DNA from: Rhodococcus koreensis
GTDB lineage: Bacteria > Actinomycetota > Actinomycetes > Mycobacteriales > Mycobacteriaceae
Direction of reading: 5' to 3'
DNA length: 64,000 bases
Assembly: GCF_900105905.1 (NCBI RefSeq)
Contig: NZ_FNSV01000005.1
Span: forward strand, 4,712,001-4,776,000
Shown here: one piece after another, positions 8,445 through 16,266 of the stretch
How positions within the stretch are numbered: the stretch's first letter is position 1
How the letters are laid out: every line of letters starts with the position of its first letter
Position numbers and translations under genes: made by a program
The notes under the pieces: generated by a model
Told to the model about the DNA's origin: nothing
Databases searched by the model: none
What the model saw: only the letters and a program-made list of their open reading frames with translations

Positions 8445-8921
8445 ATGAGCAGCACGTCCACGGAGAACGACTACGTCCACATCGACAAACAGAGTCCGGC
8501 CGTCTATCAGGCGCAGATCGGCGTCGCCAAGGCCATCCGTCACGCGACCACCGAGGCCGGGATGGACCGGCGGTTCGTCGAGTTGATCAACGTCCGCGTC
8601 TCCCAGATCAACCGCTGCGCGTACTGCCTGGACGTGCACGTCGCCGCGGCGATCGCGGCGGGCGAATCCCAGCAGCGTCTCGCGGTTCTGCCTGCCTGGC
8701 GGGAGACGACACTGTTCTCCGAACGCGAGGTCGCGGCCCTCACCCTGGCCGAGTCGATCACCACGCTCCCGGACGCGCACCGCCAGGACGCCGACTACGC
8801 CTTCGCGCGGCGGTTCCTGTCCGAGCAGGAGATCTCCACGGTGAGCTGGATCGCCGTCACGATGAACGCGTTCAACCGGATCTCCATCGTCAGTCGCCAT
8901 CAGGTCCGGCCGAAGCAGTAA
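8445..8921 (+). CDS. Carboxymuconolactone decarboxylase family (AhpD-like) protein
   Basis: 158 residues, all alpha. The CAYCLDVH block (about residues 59-66) is the CxxC...H redox motif of AhpD-like alkylhydroperoxidases, which distinguishes it from true carboxymuconolactone decarboxylases lacking the cysteines. It follows the MarR gene by 22 bp and is probably co-transcribed. Likely a peroxidase or disulfide-dependent detoxifier; the reductant partner is not encoded nearby. Confidence 0.85.
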   Translation: MSSTSTENDYVHIDKQSPAVYQAQIGVAKAIRHATTEAGMDRRFVELINVRVSQINRCAYCLDVHVAAAIAAGESQQRLAVLPAWRETTLFSEREVAALTLAESITTLPDAHRQDADYAFARRFLSEQEISTVSWIAVTMNAFNRISIVSRHQVRPKQ

Positions 8922-8947
8922 CCGCAGCTCACCCACCCTTCGCAGAT

Positions 8948-9004
8948 TTTAGTTGACATCGCAACGACTTGCCCCTACCTTAGTAGTTGCAGATTCAATT
9001 ACCT
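8948..9004. promoter_or_regulatory. Two MarR-type operator sites before yceI
   Basis: TAGTTG-ACATCG-CAACGACTT (about 8950-8970) and TAGTAGTTG-CAGATT-CAATTACC (8981-9003) both keep the TTG-N6-CAA core of the perfect operator at 7919-7946. They sit 35-90 bp before the yceI start. Confidence 0.5.
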
Positions 9005-9038
9005 CGATTCGAGTGCCGTTCACCGTCAAGGAGTTTTC

Positions 9039-9593
9039 ATGACCACCGCCACCGCCACCCTCCCCAACCTCACCGCCGGAACCTGGACCATCGACACCGT
9101 CCACTCCACCGTCGGCTTCTCCGTCCGCCACCTCATGGTCAGCAAGGTCCGCGGCACGTTCAACGATTTCGCAGGCGCGATCACCGTCGCCGAGGACGGC
9201 ACCACTGCCGTCACCGCCGAAATCCAGGTCGCGTCCATCGACACCAAGAACACCGACCGCGACGCCCACATCAAGTCCGCCGACTTCTTCGACGCCGAGC
9301 AGTACCCCACCGCCACCTTCACCTCCACCGCCGTCCGCGCCAAGGGCGACGACTACGTGGTCGAGGGCGACTTCACCCTCCACGGCGTCACCCGGCAGGT
9401 CGAGCTCGCCCTCGAGTTCAACGGCGTCAACCCCGGCATGGGCAACGGGCCGGTCGCCGGCTTCGAAGCCACCACCGTCCTCAACCGCAAGGACTTCGGC
9501 ATCACCATCGACATGCCCCTCGAAGGCGGCGGCGCCGTCGTCGGCGACAAGATCACCATCACCCTCGAGATCGAGGCCGGCCTTCAGGCCTGA
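9039..9593 (+). CDS. yceI: YceI family lipid-binding protein
   Basis: 184 residues with the YceI signature: TWTIDTVHSTVGFSVRHLMV near the N-terminus, then RDAHIKSADFFDAEQYPTATF and FTLHGVTRQVEL. The family forms a lipocalin-like barrel that binds polyisoprenoids or amides. No signal peptide is present, so this copy is cytoplasmic, as in many actinobacterial paralogues. The operators upstream place it in the MarR regulon; a strong hairpin follows it. Confidence 0.9.
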   Translation: MTTATATLPNLTAGTWTIDTVHSTVGFSVRHLMVSKVRGTFNDFAGAITVAEDGTTAVTAEIQVASIDTKNTDRDAHIKSADFFDAEQYPTATFTSTAVRAKGDDYVVEGDFTLHGVTRQVELALEFNGVNPGMGNGPVAGFEATTVLNRKDFGITIDMPLEGGGAVVGDKITITLEIEAGLQA

Positions 9594-9618
9594 CCCACCC
9601 GCACCACCGGAACCACCC

Positions 9619-9650
9619 GCGCCCCGTCGTCCACCCGGACGACGGGGCGC
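9619..9650 (+). terminator. Perfect hairpin after yceI
   Basis: 14-bp perfect stem (9619-9632 with 9637-9650) and an ACCC loop, 26 bp after the yceI stop. No U-tract follows, as is usual in high-GC actinobacteria. Confidence 0.7.
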
Positions 9651-9786
9651 GTCGTTGTGAACACGACGCAACACTTTCGATCGACGTGATCCAGGTCATT
9701 GTGATCTTGGGCAGGCTCGAGTGACCCTGACCCCTTCGATGTCGGAGCCCGTTCGATGTCGGCGACTGCGAAACGAAGGTGACCAC

Positions 9787-10026
9787 ATGGGTAGCGACTC
9801 CGAACTCTCGTTCGCTCTCGACCTCACGCTGGACGAAGCGCGTCGGCGCACCGCTGTCCTCGAAGCGATCGGCGAGGACTGGGATCCCGTCGCCGTGCTG
9901 GCGGAGGAAGAGCGGGCCTACGACATGCTGTATTCCGGGCTCGACCCCGAGCAGCAGCGCATCTACGACGAACTGGTGCAGGCAGGTGTGCTCCCGGATC
10001 GGACGGTGGGCCGTGTTGCCGATTGA
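9787..10026 (+). CDS. Small hypothetical acidic protein
   Basis: 79 residues beginning MGSDSELSFALDLTLDEARRR. A GAAGGTGACC segment before the ATG serves as a ribosome site. The sequence is helical and acidic with no cysteine, signal or membrane segment. It overlaps the next small Cys-rich gene by 14 bp, so the two are probably co-translated. Not recognised; function unknown. Confidence 0.6.
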   Translation: MGSDSELSFALDLTLDEARRRTAVLEAIGEDWDPVAVLAEEERAYDMLYSGLDPEQQRIYDELVQAGVLPDRTVGRVAD

Positions 10027-10249
10027 TCCCACCGCGGACTTCTCCCGTCGTGCCTGGTTGCCCTGCCCGGGCTGCGACCACGGCTCGTCCTGCGGCGACT
10101 GCGGGTCCGGCCGCAACTGCCACCGGCACTGGCAGTACCTGCTGAGCAATCAGGGAACCACCGTGCACCTGCAGTGCCCCGACTGCACGCACGTGTGGAG
10201 CATCGACACCCGCCACGGGCGGCCGGGGCGTCGCCGGAAGGCCGCGTAG
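10013..10249 (+). CDS. Small zinc-ribbon-like Cys-rich protein
   Basis: 78 residues from GTG 10013 (TTG 10016 is the alternative). It has CPGC, CGDC, a further Cys in RNCHRHWQYLL, and a final CPDCTHVW, an arrangement that suggests one or two structural zinc sites. The C-terminus is basic (GRPGRRRKA). It overlaps the preceding gene and meets the convergent IclR gene after 19 bp. Not recognised at family level; nucleic-acid or protein binding is only a guess. Confidence 0.55.
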   Translation: MLPIDPTADFSRRAWLPCPGCDHGSSCGDCGSGRNCHRHWQYLLSNQGTTVHLQCPDCTHVWSIDTRHGRPGRRRKAA

Positions 10250-10268
10250 GCGGGGTCCGACCGCTGGT

Positions 10269-11051
10269 TCAGCCGCGGCTCCGCGGCCGGTCGGCGAGTA
10301 GCTGGGTGAGCCGGTGTGCCTCGCGGAGGAGGAATTCTCCCAGTTCGCGACGTCGTTCCTCACGGAACCGGCTCTCCACCCCGGTGATGCTCAGCGCCCA
10401 GGCCGGTGATCCCTGGGTGTCGAAGACGGCGGCGCCCATCCCCCAACTGCCCTCGACGAGCAGTCCGGGGTTGACGGTGTAGCCGTTGAGACGGGTCTCC
10501 GCGATGCGCTCGGCGATCTTCTCCCGGCTGTGCTGCGGCCCCCATTCGCCGGTGACGTCCGCGCGCGCCAGGTACTCGTCGATCTCGCGGTCCGGCAGGT
10601 GCGACAGGATGACCATCCCCGCCGTCGCCACCCCGAGCGGAAATCGGATTCCGATGTGCAGCACGTGCGAGCGCAGCGGGAAGCTGCCCTCCTCGCTCGC
10701 AATGCAGACCGTTTCGTCGCCGCGGCGAGCGGACAGGAACACGCTTTCACCGGTCTCGCGGGCGAGATCGCGGAGGATGTCGCGGGACCGGTCCGTGATG
10801 TCGTACCTGCTGGCGGCGAGCGAGCCGAGCAGGTACAGCTCGGGTCCGAGCGACCATTTGCCCGACTTCAGGTCGCGGTCGACCAGCCCCTCCTCGGCCA
10901 GCGAGACGAGGAGGCGATGCACGGTGGGGCGGGCGAGGCCCGTCTCCCGCGCCAGGGCGGACGTCGAGGATCCCGACGATTCGAGCGCCGCGACGGCCCG
11001 CAGGATCGATCCCACCCGGTGAATGACCTGTGGCCGCTGCGCCTCGTTCAT
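10269..11051 (-). CDS. IclR family transcriptional regulator
   Basis: 260 residues from ATG 11051. The winged HTH is at about residues 10-65 (ILRAVAALESSGSSTSALARETG, then RPTVHRLLVSLAEEGLV) and is followed by the GAF-like effector domain (GESVFLSARRGDETVC through GVESRFREERRRELG). It is divergent from the CoA-transferase/thiolase operon. Two related palindromes in the 198-bp gap are probable binding sites, so it likely controls the operon in response to a ketoacid or its CoA ester. Confidence 0.9.
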   Translation of the reverse strand: MNEAQRPQVIHRVGSILRAVAALESSGSSTSALARETGLARPTVHRLLVSLAEEGLVDRDLKSGKWSLGPELYLLGSLAASRYDITDRSRDILRDLARETGESVFLSARRGDETVCIASEEGSFPLRSHVLHIGIRFPLGVATAGMVILSHLPDREIDEYLARADVTGEWGPQHSREKIAERIAETRLNGYTVNPGLLVEGSWGMGAAVFDTQGSPAWALSITGVESRFREERRRELGEFLLREAHRLTQLLADRPRSRG

Positions 11052-11063
11052 GACCGGAGTATA

Positions 11064-11080
11064 CGTCCACTCAGTGAACG
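11064..11080. promoter_or_regulatory. Near-palindromic IclR-type site
   Basis: CGTCCACT-C-AGTGAACG: 8-bp arms with one mismatch, 13 bp upstream of the IclR start. Its CGTCCACT half recurs at 11178-11185. Confidence 0.5.
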
Positions 11081-11176
11081 CTCTTGTCCACGACGTCCAG
11101 ACCGCGAGCAACATGTTCGATCTCCTTGAAATGCATGAAGCGACCCCTTTTAGTGGAGCAAAGCCCGTTGCAGGAG

Positions 11177-11195
11177 TCGTCCACTGAATGGACGA
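11177..11195. promoter_or_regulatory. Perfect palindrome before the CoA-transferase operon
   Basis: TCGTCCA-CTGAA-TGGACGA: 7-bp perfect arms, 54 bp before the scoA start. It shares CGTCCACT with the site at 11064-11080 and is the best candidate activator or repressor site for IclR. Confidence 0.55.
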
Positions 11196-11249
11196 AATGT
11201 CGCGGGAAGGCGGTATCGCCGGGTTCGGCGGCCAGAAGAAAGGATGCAC

Positions 11250-12017
11250 ATGGGATCGAGAGTGTTCGACACCCCGGAAGAAGCTGTCGCGGACGTGTCC
11301 GACGGCGCGACGATCGCCGTCGGCGGATTCGGCCTGTGCGGAATCCCCGACTCGCTGATCCGCGCGCTCGCCGACTCGGGTGTCGGGAACCTCGAGGTCT
11401 ACTCCAACAACTGCGGTGTGGACGACCACGGGCTCGGGATCCTGCTGGGCGCCCGCCAGATTCGCCGTGTCACCGCGTCCTACGTCGGCGAGAACAAGGA
11501 ATTCGCCCGCCAGTACCTCTCCGGTGAGCTCGAGGTGGAACTCACCCCGCAGGGCACGCTGGCCGAACGCCTCCGGGCCGGCGGTGCGGGCATCCCCGCG
11601 TTCTTCACCCCCGCCGGTGTCGGCAGCCCGGTCGCCGACGGCGGCCTGCCGTGGCGCTACGCCGCCGACGGTTCCGTCGCGCTCGCGTCGCCCGCCAAGG
11701 AAACCCGGCAGTTTGGCGACAAGCGCTACGTCCTCGAACTCGGCATCACCGCCGACTTCGCCCTGGTCCACGCGCTGCGCGGCGACACCGCCGGCAACCT
11801 GGTCTTCGACAAGACGGCCCTGAACTTCAACCCCCTCGCGGCCATGGCCGGGAAGGTGACCATCGCGCAGGTCGAGGAACTCGTCCCCGCAGGCACCATC
11901 GATCCCGCCCAGGTGCACCTGCCCGGAGTCTTCGTTCAGCGCATCGTCGAGACCGGCCCCCAGAACAAGCGGATCGAGAAGCGGACAGTCAGCAGCACGG
12001 AAGGAGCCACTCGATGA
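11250..12017 (+). CDS. scoA: 3-oxoacid CoA-transferase subunit A (SCOT type)
   Basis: 255 residues from the second ATG (11250), preferred because AGAAAGGA lies 6 nt before it and abuts the first ATG at 11244. The GGFGLCGIP glycine loop (about residues 26-34) and SYVGENKEFARQYLSGELEV are characteristic of succinyl-CoA:3-oxoacid CoA-transferase alpha chains. The PcaI (3-oxoadipate) group is closely related. Its stop overlaps subunit B (ATGA). The following gene is an acetoacetyl-CoA thiolase rather than a 3-oxoadipyl-CoA thiolase, which favours acetoacetate as substrate. Confidence 0.85.
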   Translation: MGSRVFDTPEEAVADVSDGATIAVGGFGLCGIPDSLIRALADSGVGNLEVYSNNCGVDDHGLGILLGARQIRRVTASYVGENKEFARQYLSGELEVELTPQGTLAERLRAGGAGIPAFFTPAGVGSPVADGGLPWRYAADGSVALASPAKETRQFGDKRYVLELGITADFALVHALRGDTAGNLVFDKTALNFNPLAAMAGKVTIAQVEELVPAGTIDPAQVHLPGVFVQRIVETGPQNKRIEKRTVSSTEGATR

Positions 12018-12676
12018 CCGGCACCAACGGATGGACACGTGACCAGATGGCCGCCCGCGCGGCCGCGGAGATGGTCGACGGCGAATACGTCAACCTCGGC
12101 ATCGGACTGCCGACGCTCATCCCCGGATACCTCGGCACCGACGTCACCGTCACGTTGCATTCGGAGAACGGGATCCTCGGCACCGGCCCCTACCCCACCG
12201 ACGAGAACGTCGACCCCGACCTGATCAACGCGGGCAAGGAGACGGTCACCGTCAACGCCGGAGCCGCGTTCTTCGATTCGGCGCTGTCGTTCGGCATGAT
12301 CCGCGGCGGTCACATCGACACCGCCGTCCTCGGCGGCATGCAGGTTTCCCGCACCGGCGACCTCGCCAACTGGATGGTCCCCGGCAAGATGGTCAAGGGC
12401 ATGGGAGGCGCGATGGACCTCGTGCACGGGGCGAGCCGCGTCATCGTCCTCATGGAACACACCGACCGGGACGGCAACCCCAAGATCATCGACACCTGCA
12501 CCCTGCCGCTGACCGGCCAGGGCGTCGTCAACCGCATCATCACCAACCTCGCCGTCATCGACGTGGTCGGCGACGGCACTCTCGCCCTGCGTGAGGTCGC
12601 CCCCGGTGTCACCGTCGACGACGTCGTCGCTGCCACCGGAACCCCCCTCGAGATCCGCGAATCCGCGCTCGTCTGA
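12014..12676 (+). CDS. scoB: 3-oxoacid CoA-transferase subunit B (SCOT type)
   Basis: 220 residues. HSENGILG (about residues 55-62) carries the catalytic Glu that forms the enzyme-CoA thioester in family I CoA-transferases. YVNLGIGLPTLIP and GAMDLVHGA are the other beta-chain landmarks. The start overlaps scoA by 4 bp and the thiolase follows after 32 bp. Together A and B activate acetoacetate or a related 3-oxoacid with succinyl-CoA. Confidence 0.88.
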   Translation: MTGTNGWTRDQMAARAAAEMVDGEYVNLGIGLPTLIPGYLGTDVTVTLHSENGILGTGPYPTDENVDPDLINAGKETVTVNAGAAFFDSALSFGMIRGGHIDTAVLGGMQVSRTGDLANWMVPGKMVKGMGGAMDLVHGASRVIVLMEHTDRDGNPKIIDTCTLPLTGQGVVNRIITNLAVIDVVGDGTLALREVAPGVTVDDVVAATGTPLEIRESALV

Positions 12677-12708
12677 CCGACATTCGACACGACACCAAGG
12701 ACACTTCC

Positions 12709-13908
12709 ATGACTTCACGCACCAGGTCCGTCATCGTCGCCGGGGCCCGGACCCCCGTCGGCCGGCTGACGGGTTCGCTCGCCACCCTCTCCGGATCCGA
12801 TCTCGGCGGCATCGCCATCAAGGGCGCCCTCAACAAGGCCGGCGTGGCACCGGAACTGGTGGAGTACGTGATCATGGGGCAGGTCCTCACTGCCGGCGCC
12901 GGTCAGATCCCGGCCCGGCAGGCCGCGGTCGCCGCGGGCATCCCGATGTCGGTGCCCGCCGTGACCGTCAACAAGGTGTGCCTGTCGGGTCTCGACGCCA
13001 TCGCGCTCGCCGACCAGCTGATCCGCGCCGGCGAGTTCGACGTCGTCGTCGCCGGTGGGCAGGAGTCGATGTCCCAGGCGCCGCACCTGCTCCCGGGCTC
13101 ACGGGGCGGGTTCAAGTACGGCGACACCACCCTCGTCGACCACCTCGCCTACGACGGCCTGTACGACATTTTCACCGACCAGGCGATGGGCGCACTCACC
13201 GAGACCCGGAACGCGACCACCGACAAGATCGGTCGCGAGGAGCAGGACGCCTTCGCCGCCGCCTCGCATCAGCGTGCCGCGGCCGCGTGGAAGAACGGCC
13301 TCTTCGACGACGAGGTCGTTCCCGTCACCATCCCGCAGCGCAGGGGTGAGCCGCTCGTCGTCACCGAGGACGAGGGCATCCGCGCCGACACCACCGCCGA
13401 GTCGCTGTCGAAGCTGCGTCCCGCGTTCAGCAAGGACGGCACCGTCACCGCCGGGTCCGCGTCGCAGATCTCCGACGGCGCCGCGGCCGTCGTGGTGATG
13501 AGCAAGGCCAAGGCCGAGGAACTGGGACTGGAATGGATCGCCGAGATCGGCGCCCACGGCGTCGTCGCCGGTCCGGATTCGACGCTCCAGCAGCAGCCCG
13601 CCAACGCCATCGACAAGGCCTGCGCCCGAGATGGACTCGACGCGTCCGCCCTCGATCTCGTCGAGATCAACGAGGCGTTCGCCGCCGTCGGCATCGAGTC
13701 GACCCGGCAACTCGGAATCGACCCGTCGAAGGTCAATGTCAACGGCGGCGCCATCGCCATCGGGCATCCGCTCGGCATGTCGGGTGCGCGGGTCGTGCTG
13801 CACCTCGCGCTCGAACTGAAGCGACGCGGCGGTGGAACCGGCGCTGCCGCGCTGTGCGGCGGCGGCGGACAGGGCGACGCCCTGATCCTCCACGTGCCGG
13901 GAGAATGA
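12709..13908 (+). CDS. Acetyl-CoA acetyltransferase (thiolase)
   Basis: 399 residues. The active-site Cys is in VNKVCLSG (about residue 92); the C-terminal GHPLGMSGAR carries the His and CGGGGQGDAL the second Cys. VEYVIMGQVLTAGAGQIPARQA matches the acetoacetyl-CoA thiolase group (mycobacterial FadA4 type, from memory) better than PcaF-type enzymes. As third gene of the IclR-controlled operon it would cleave acetoacetyl-CoA produced by ScoAB to two acetyl-CoA. Confidence 0.88.
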   Translation: MTSRTRSVIVAGARTPVGRLTGSLATLSGSDLGGIAIKGALNKAGVAPELVEYVIMGQVLTAGAGQIPARQAAVAAGIPMSVPAVTVNKVCLSGLDAIALADQLIRAGEFDVVVAGGQESMSQAPHLLPGSRGGFKYGDTTLVDHLAYDGLYDIFTDQAMGALTETRNATTDKIGREEQDAFAAASHQRAAAAWKNGLFDDEVVPVTIPQRRGEPLVVTEDEGIRADTTAESLSKLRPAFSKDGTVTAGSASQISDGAAAVVVMSKAKAEELGLEWIAEIGAHGVVAGPDSTLQQQPANAIDKACARDGLDASALDLVEINEAFAAVGIESTRQLGIDPSKVNVNGGAIAIGHPLGMSGARVVLHLALELKRRGGGTGAAALCGGGGQGDALILHVPGE

Positions 13909-13946
13909 CCCCTACTCTCGCCCAGTAGGTTTCGTATCAGCAATTC

Positions 13947-13967
13947 AGGGGCGCTTCGCTGGCCCCT
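13947..13967 (+). terminator. Weak hairpin after the thiolase gene
   Basis: AGGGGC (13947-13952) pairs with GCCCCT (13962-13967) around a 9-nt loop, 38 bp after the stop. A 6-bp stem without U-tract is weak support. Confidence 0.35.
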
Positions 13968-14019
13968 CCGTGGGGACGGAAAATCTGAGCGTTGATCTCA
14001 CCTGGGCGGGTGGTCACCC

Positions 14020-14264
14020 CTGGCCTGCGTCGCGGCGGAGGCGCACGATTTCAGGGTGCGTGTTGTGGTCGACCCCGATCCGTCTGTGGTGCCGGTGAGC
14101 CTGCGTGTCAGCATGGTGGCGGAGGGCCAATCTTCATCCGCGGGAACCGTGGATTGTTGCCTTCGAGCACGAGTGGGAGAGTTCTGTTTTCATCCCGCCC
14201 TCCCCTCAACGCGCACGCCTGCAACGGGCAGTGTCGCACATGAAGGGCGAGGGAGTGATCGGTG
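14020..14264 (+). ncRNA. Possible IS110 bridge RNA region
   Basis: A gene-free stretch between the left direct repeat and the transposase. In the IS110 group the non-coding left end upstream of the transposase is known to encode a bispecific bridge RNA with target- and donor-binding loops. Position and length fit, but I did not derive a fold, so the RNA ends are not defined. Confidence 0.35.
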
Positions 14265-15506
14265 ATGGAAGTGGTGCACCCGCGGTGCGCGGGAATCGAC
14301 ATTTCGAAGAAGGACGCGAAGGTATGTGTCCGGATCCAGGGCTCCGGGAGGAGGCCGACGAACGCGACGGTGACGACCTGGGGTGCGATGACCAACCAGA
14401 TCCTGGCGTTGTGTGAGCATTTGCTGGCCGAGAAGGTCACCTGTGTGGTGATGGAGGCCACCGGCGAGTACTGGAAGCCCTACTACTACCTGCTCGAGGA
14501 CACGCTGCCGGTGATGCTGGTCAACGCCCACGACGCTCGGAACATGCCAGGCCGCAAAACCGACGTCTCCGACGCTGCCTGGCTGGCCGACCTGGGCGCG
14601 CACGGGCTGCTGCGAGGATCACTGGTGCCGCCGCCTCCGATCCGCCGGCTGCGTGATCTCACCCGCGCTCGCACCGCGCTGACCCGCGACCGCGGCAGGG
14701 CGGTGCAGCGGATCGAGAAGGTCCTCGAGGACGCCGGGATCAAACTGTCCTCGGTCGCCACCGACATCATGGGTGTCTCCGGTCGGTTGATGTTGGAGGC
14801 CCTCATCGACGGATCCGACGATCCGGCGGCGATGGCGGATCTCGCGAAACGGCGGCTGCGGGTGAAGATCCCGGCCTTGACCGAGGCGCTGACCGGACGG
14901 TTCACCGCCCATCACGGGTTCTTGATCCGCATGCACCTGACTTTGATCGACCAGTACGGGCAGGCTCTAGGTGAGCTCGATGACCGGATCGCGGAGGCGA
15001 TCGAGCCTTTTCGCGCGGCCCGGGACCTGCTGATCAGCATCCCGGGTTTCTCGACGGTCGTCGCTGAGGTGTTCCTCGCCGAGACCGGCGGCGACATGAG
15101 CGTGTTCCCGACCGCCGGTCATCTGGCCTCGTGGGCGGGGACCGCACCCGGCTCGAACGAGTCCGCGGGACGGGTGAAGTCGACCAAGACCCGGCCCGGC
15201 AACCGGCACCTGAAGGGTGCCCTCGGGACCGCAGCGCTGTCCGTGTCCCGCTCGAAGGGCACCTACTTCTCGGCCAAGTACAAGCGGATCGCATCCCACC
15301 GGGATCCGATGAAGGCGCTCGTCGCCGTCGAGCATGCGATGCTCGTCGCCGCCTGGAACATGCTCACCAACGGTGACCTCTACCGCGATCCCGGGGCCGA
15401 CTACTTCACCCGACGCACCCCCACCAAGACAAGGGCCCGCGCGGTCGGCCAGCTCGAGGCACTCGGCTACCGCGTCATCCTCGAACCACTCGCCGACACC
15501 GCATAA
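14265..15506 (+). CDS. IS110-family transposase
   Basis: 413 residues. The N-terminal RuvC-like DEDD domain shows GIDISKKD (Asp), VMEATGEY (Glu) and RKTDVSDAAWLADL (two Asp). The C-terminal Tnp20 domain has SIPGFSTVVAEVFLAE and APGSNESAGR, containing the conserved serine. ATG 14265 is preferred over GTG 14262 because GAGGGAG lies 9 nt upstream. All catalytic positions are present and the frame is open, so the element may still be active. Confidence 0.92.
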   Translation: MEVVHPRCAGIDISKKDAKVCVRIQGSGRRPTNATVTTWGAMTNQILALCEHLLAEKVTCVVMEATGEYWKPYYYLLEDTLPVMLVNAHDARNMPGRKTDVSDAAWLADLGAHGLLRGSLVPPPPIRRLRDLTRARTALTRDRGRAVQRIEKVLEDAGIKLSSVATDIMGVSGRLMLEALIDGSDDPAAMADLAKRRLRVKIPALTEALTGRFTAHHGFLIRMHLTLIDQYGQALGELDDRIAEAIEPFRAARDLLISIPGFSTVVAEVFLAETGGDMSVFPTAGHLASWAGTAPGSNESAGRVKSTKTRPGNRHLKGALGTAALSVSRSKGTYFSAKYKRIASHRDPMKALVAVEHAMLVAAWNMLTNGDLYRDPGADYFTRRTPTKTRARAVGQLEALGYRVILEPLADTA

Positions 15507-15603
15507 CCCACCACCGCCGGACCCGGTCAACCCGTCGTAATCCCGGCGGGTCACCGACCCCTGTCCTCACCCGCGGTGGTCACCTAATTTTCGTGGGAGC
15601 CGG

Positions 15604-16266
15604 TTATGACCGGCCCGTGGCGAGCGCGGCGACGGCCGGCGCGAACATGGTCGACTTGATCGCACCGAGCGTGCCGGCGTCCTTCCCCGCGAGCGGGGAG
15701 ATCAGGTCGACAGCGGCACCCAGGACCGCGCCTTCGGGCGCGGTCCCGTCGACCAGCCCGCTGGTGTGCGCCTCGGTGCCGCCGTACCGGTGGCCGGTGG
15801 TCATTGCGGTGATCGCGGTCTGCGGCGTCAGCTTGGCCTGGATCAGCGCCGCCATGCCCGGGGTGAACGGGATGTGGATGTCGACCTCGGGGAAGCAGTA
15901 GAACCCGCGGTCCGACCGCATCACCCGGTAGTCGTGGGCGATTCCCAGCATGGCGCCCGCGCCGAACGCGTGCCCGTTGACCGCGGCCACCGTCGGCAGC
16001 GGGAGCGTCAGAATGCGGCTGAACAGGGCCTGCACGCGCCCGACGTACCAGTCCGCGCGGTCGCCGTTGGCCAGCAGCCACTCCAGGTCGAGGCCGTTGG
16101 AATAGAACTTTCCGGTGGCCGTGGTGACCAGGGCCTGCGCGCCGTGCTCGTGCGCGTCGTCGAGGAGACCGTCGACGGTGTCGAGCCACTCGGGGGAGAA
16201 ACGGTTCTCGTCGTCGCCGAGGTCGAGGACGGCGATCTTGTCCCGGTAGGTCAGGGTGGCGGTCAT
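15604..16266 (-). CDS. Enoyl-CoA hydratase/isomerase family protein
   Basis: 220 residues, short for crotonases. FYSNGLDLEWLL and NGHAFGAGAMLGIAHDYRVMR hold the two oxyanion-hole peptide segments; GFYCFPEVDIHIPF follows. The usual second catalytic Glu of hydratases is not evident, and the sequence looks closer to delta3,delta2-enoyl-CoA isomerases. The start shares one base with the stop of the upstream TetR gene (TGATG), so the two form one unit. The IS110 right end lies only some 15 bp beyond its stop. Confidence 0.8.
   Translation of the reverse strand: MTATLTYRDKIAVLDLGDDENRFSPEWLDTVDGLLDDAHEHGAQALVTTATGKFYSNGLDLEWLLANGDRADWYVGRVQALFSRILTLPLPTVAAVNGHAFGAGAMLGIAHDYRVMRSDRGFYCFPEVDIHIPFTPGMAALIQAKLTPQTAITAMTTGHRYGGTEAHTSGLVDGTAPEGAVLGAAVDLISPLAGKDAGTLGAIKSTMFAPAVAALATGRS

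Larger units (their letters stand above)
13995..15590 (+). mobile_element. IS110-family insertion sequence
   Basis: One transposase gene with a long non-coding left end (about 255-270 bp) and a short right end. GGTGGTCACC occurs directly repeated at 14010-14019 and 15575-15584, each preceded by CTCACC, and may mark the element ends. IS110 members usually lack terminal inverted repeats, so the boundaries are approximate. The element lies in the gap between the thiolase and the enoyl-CoA hydratase-family gene and interrupts neither. Confidence 0.75.

Noticed and set aside
13992..14243. Small frame in the IS110 left end
   Set aside because: No ribosome site or family match; the position fits the non-coding left end of an IS110 element better.
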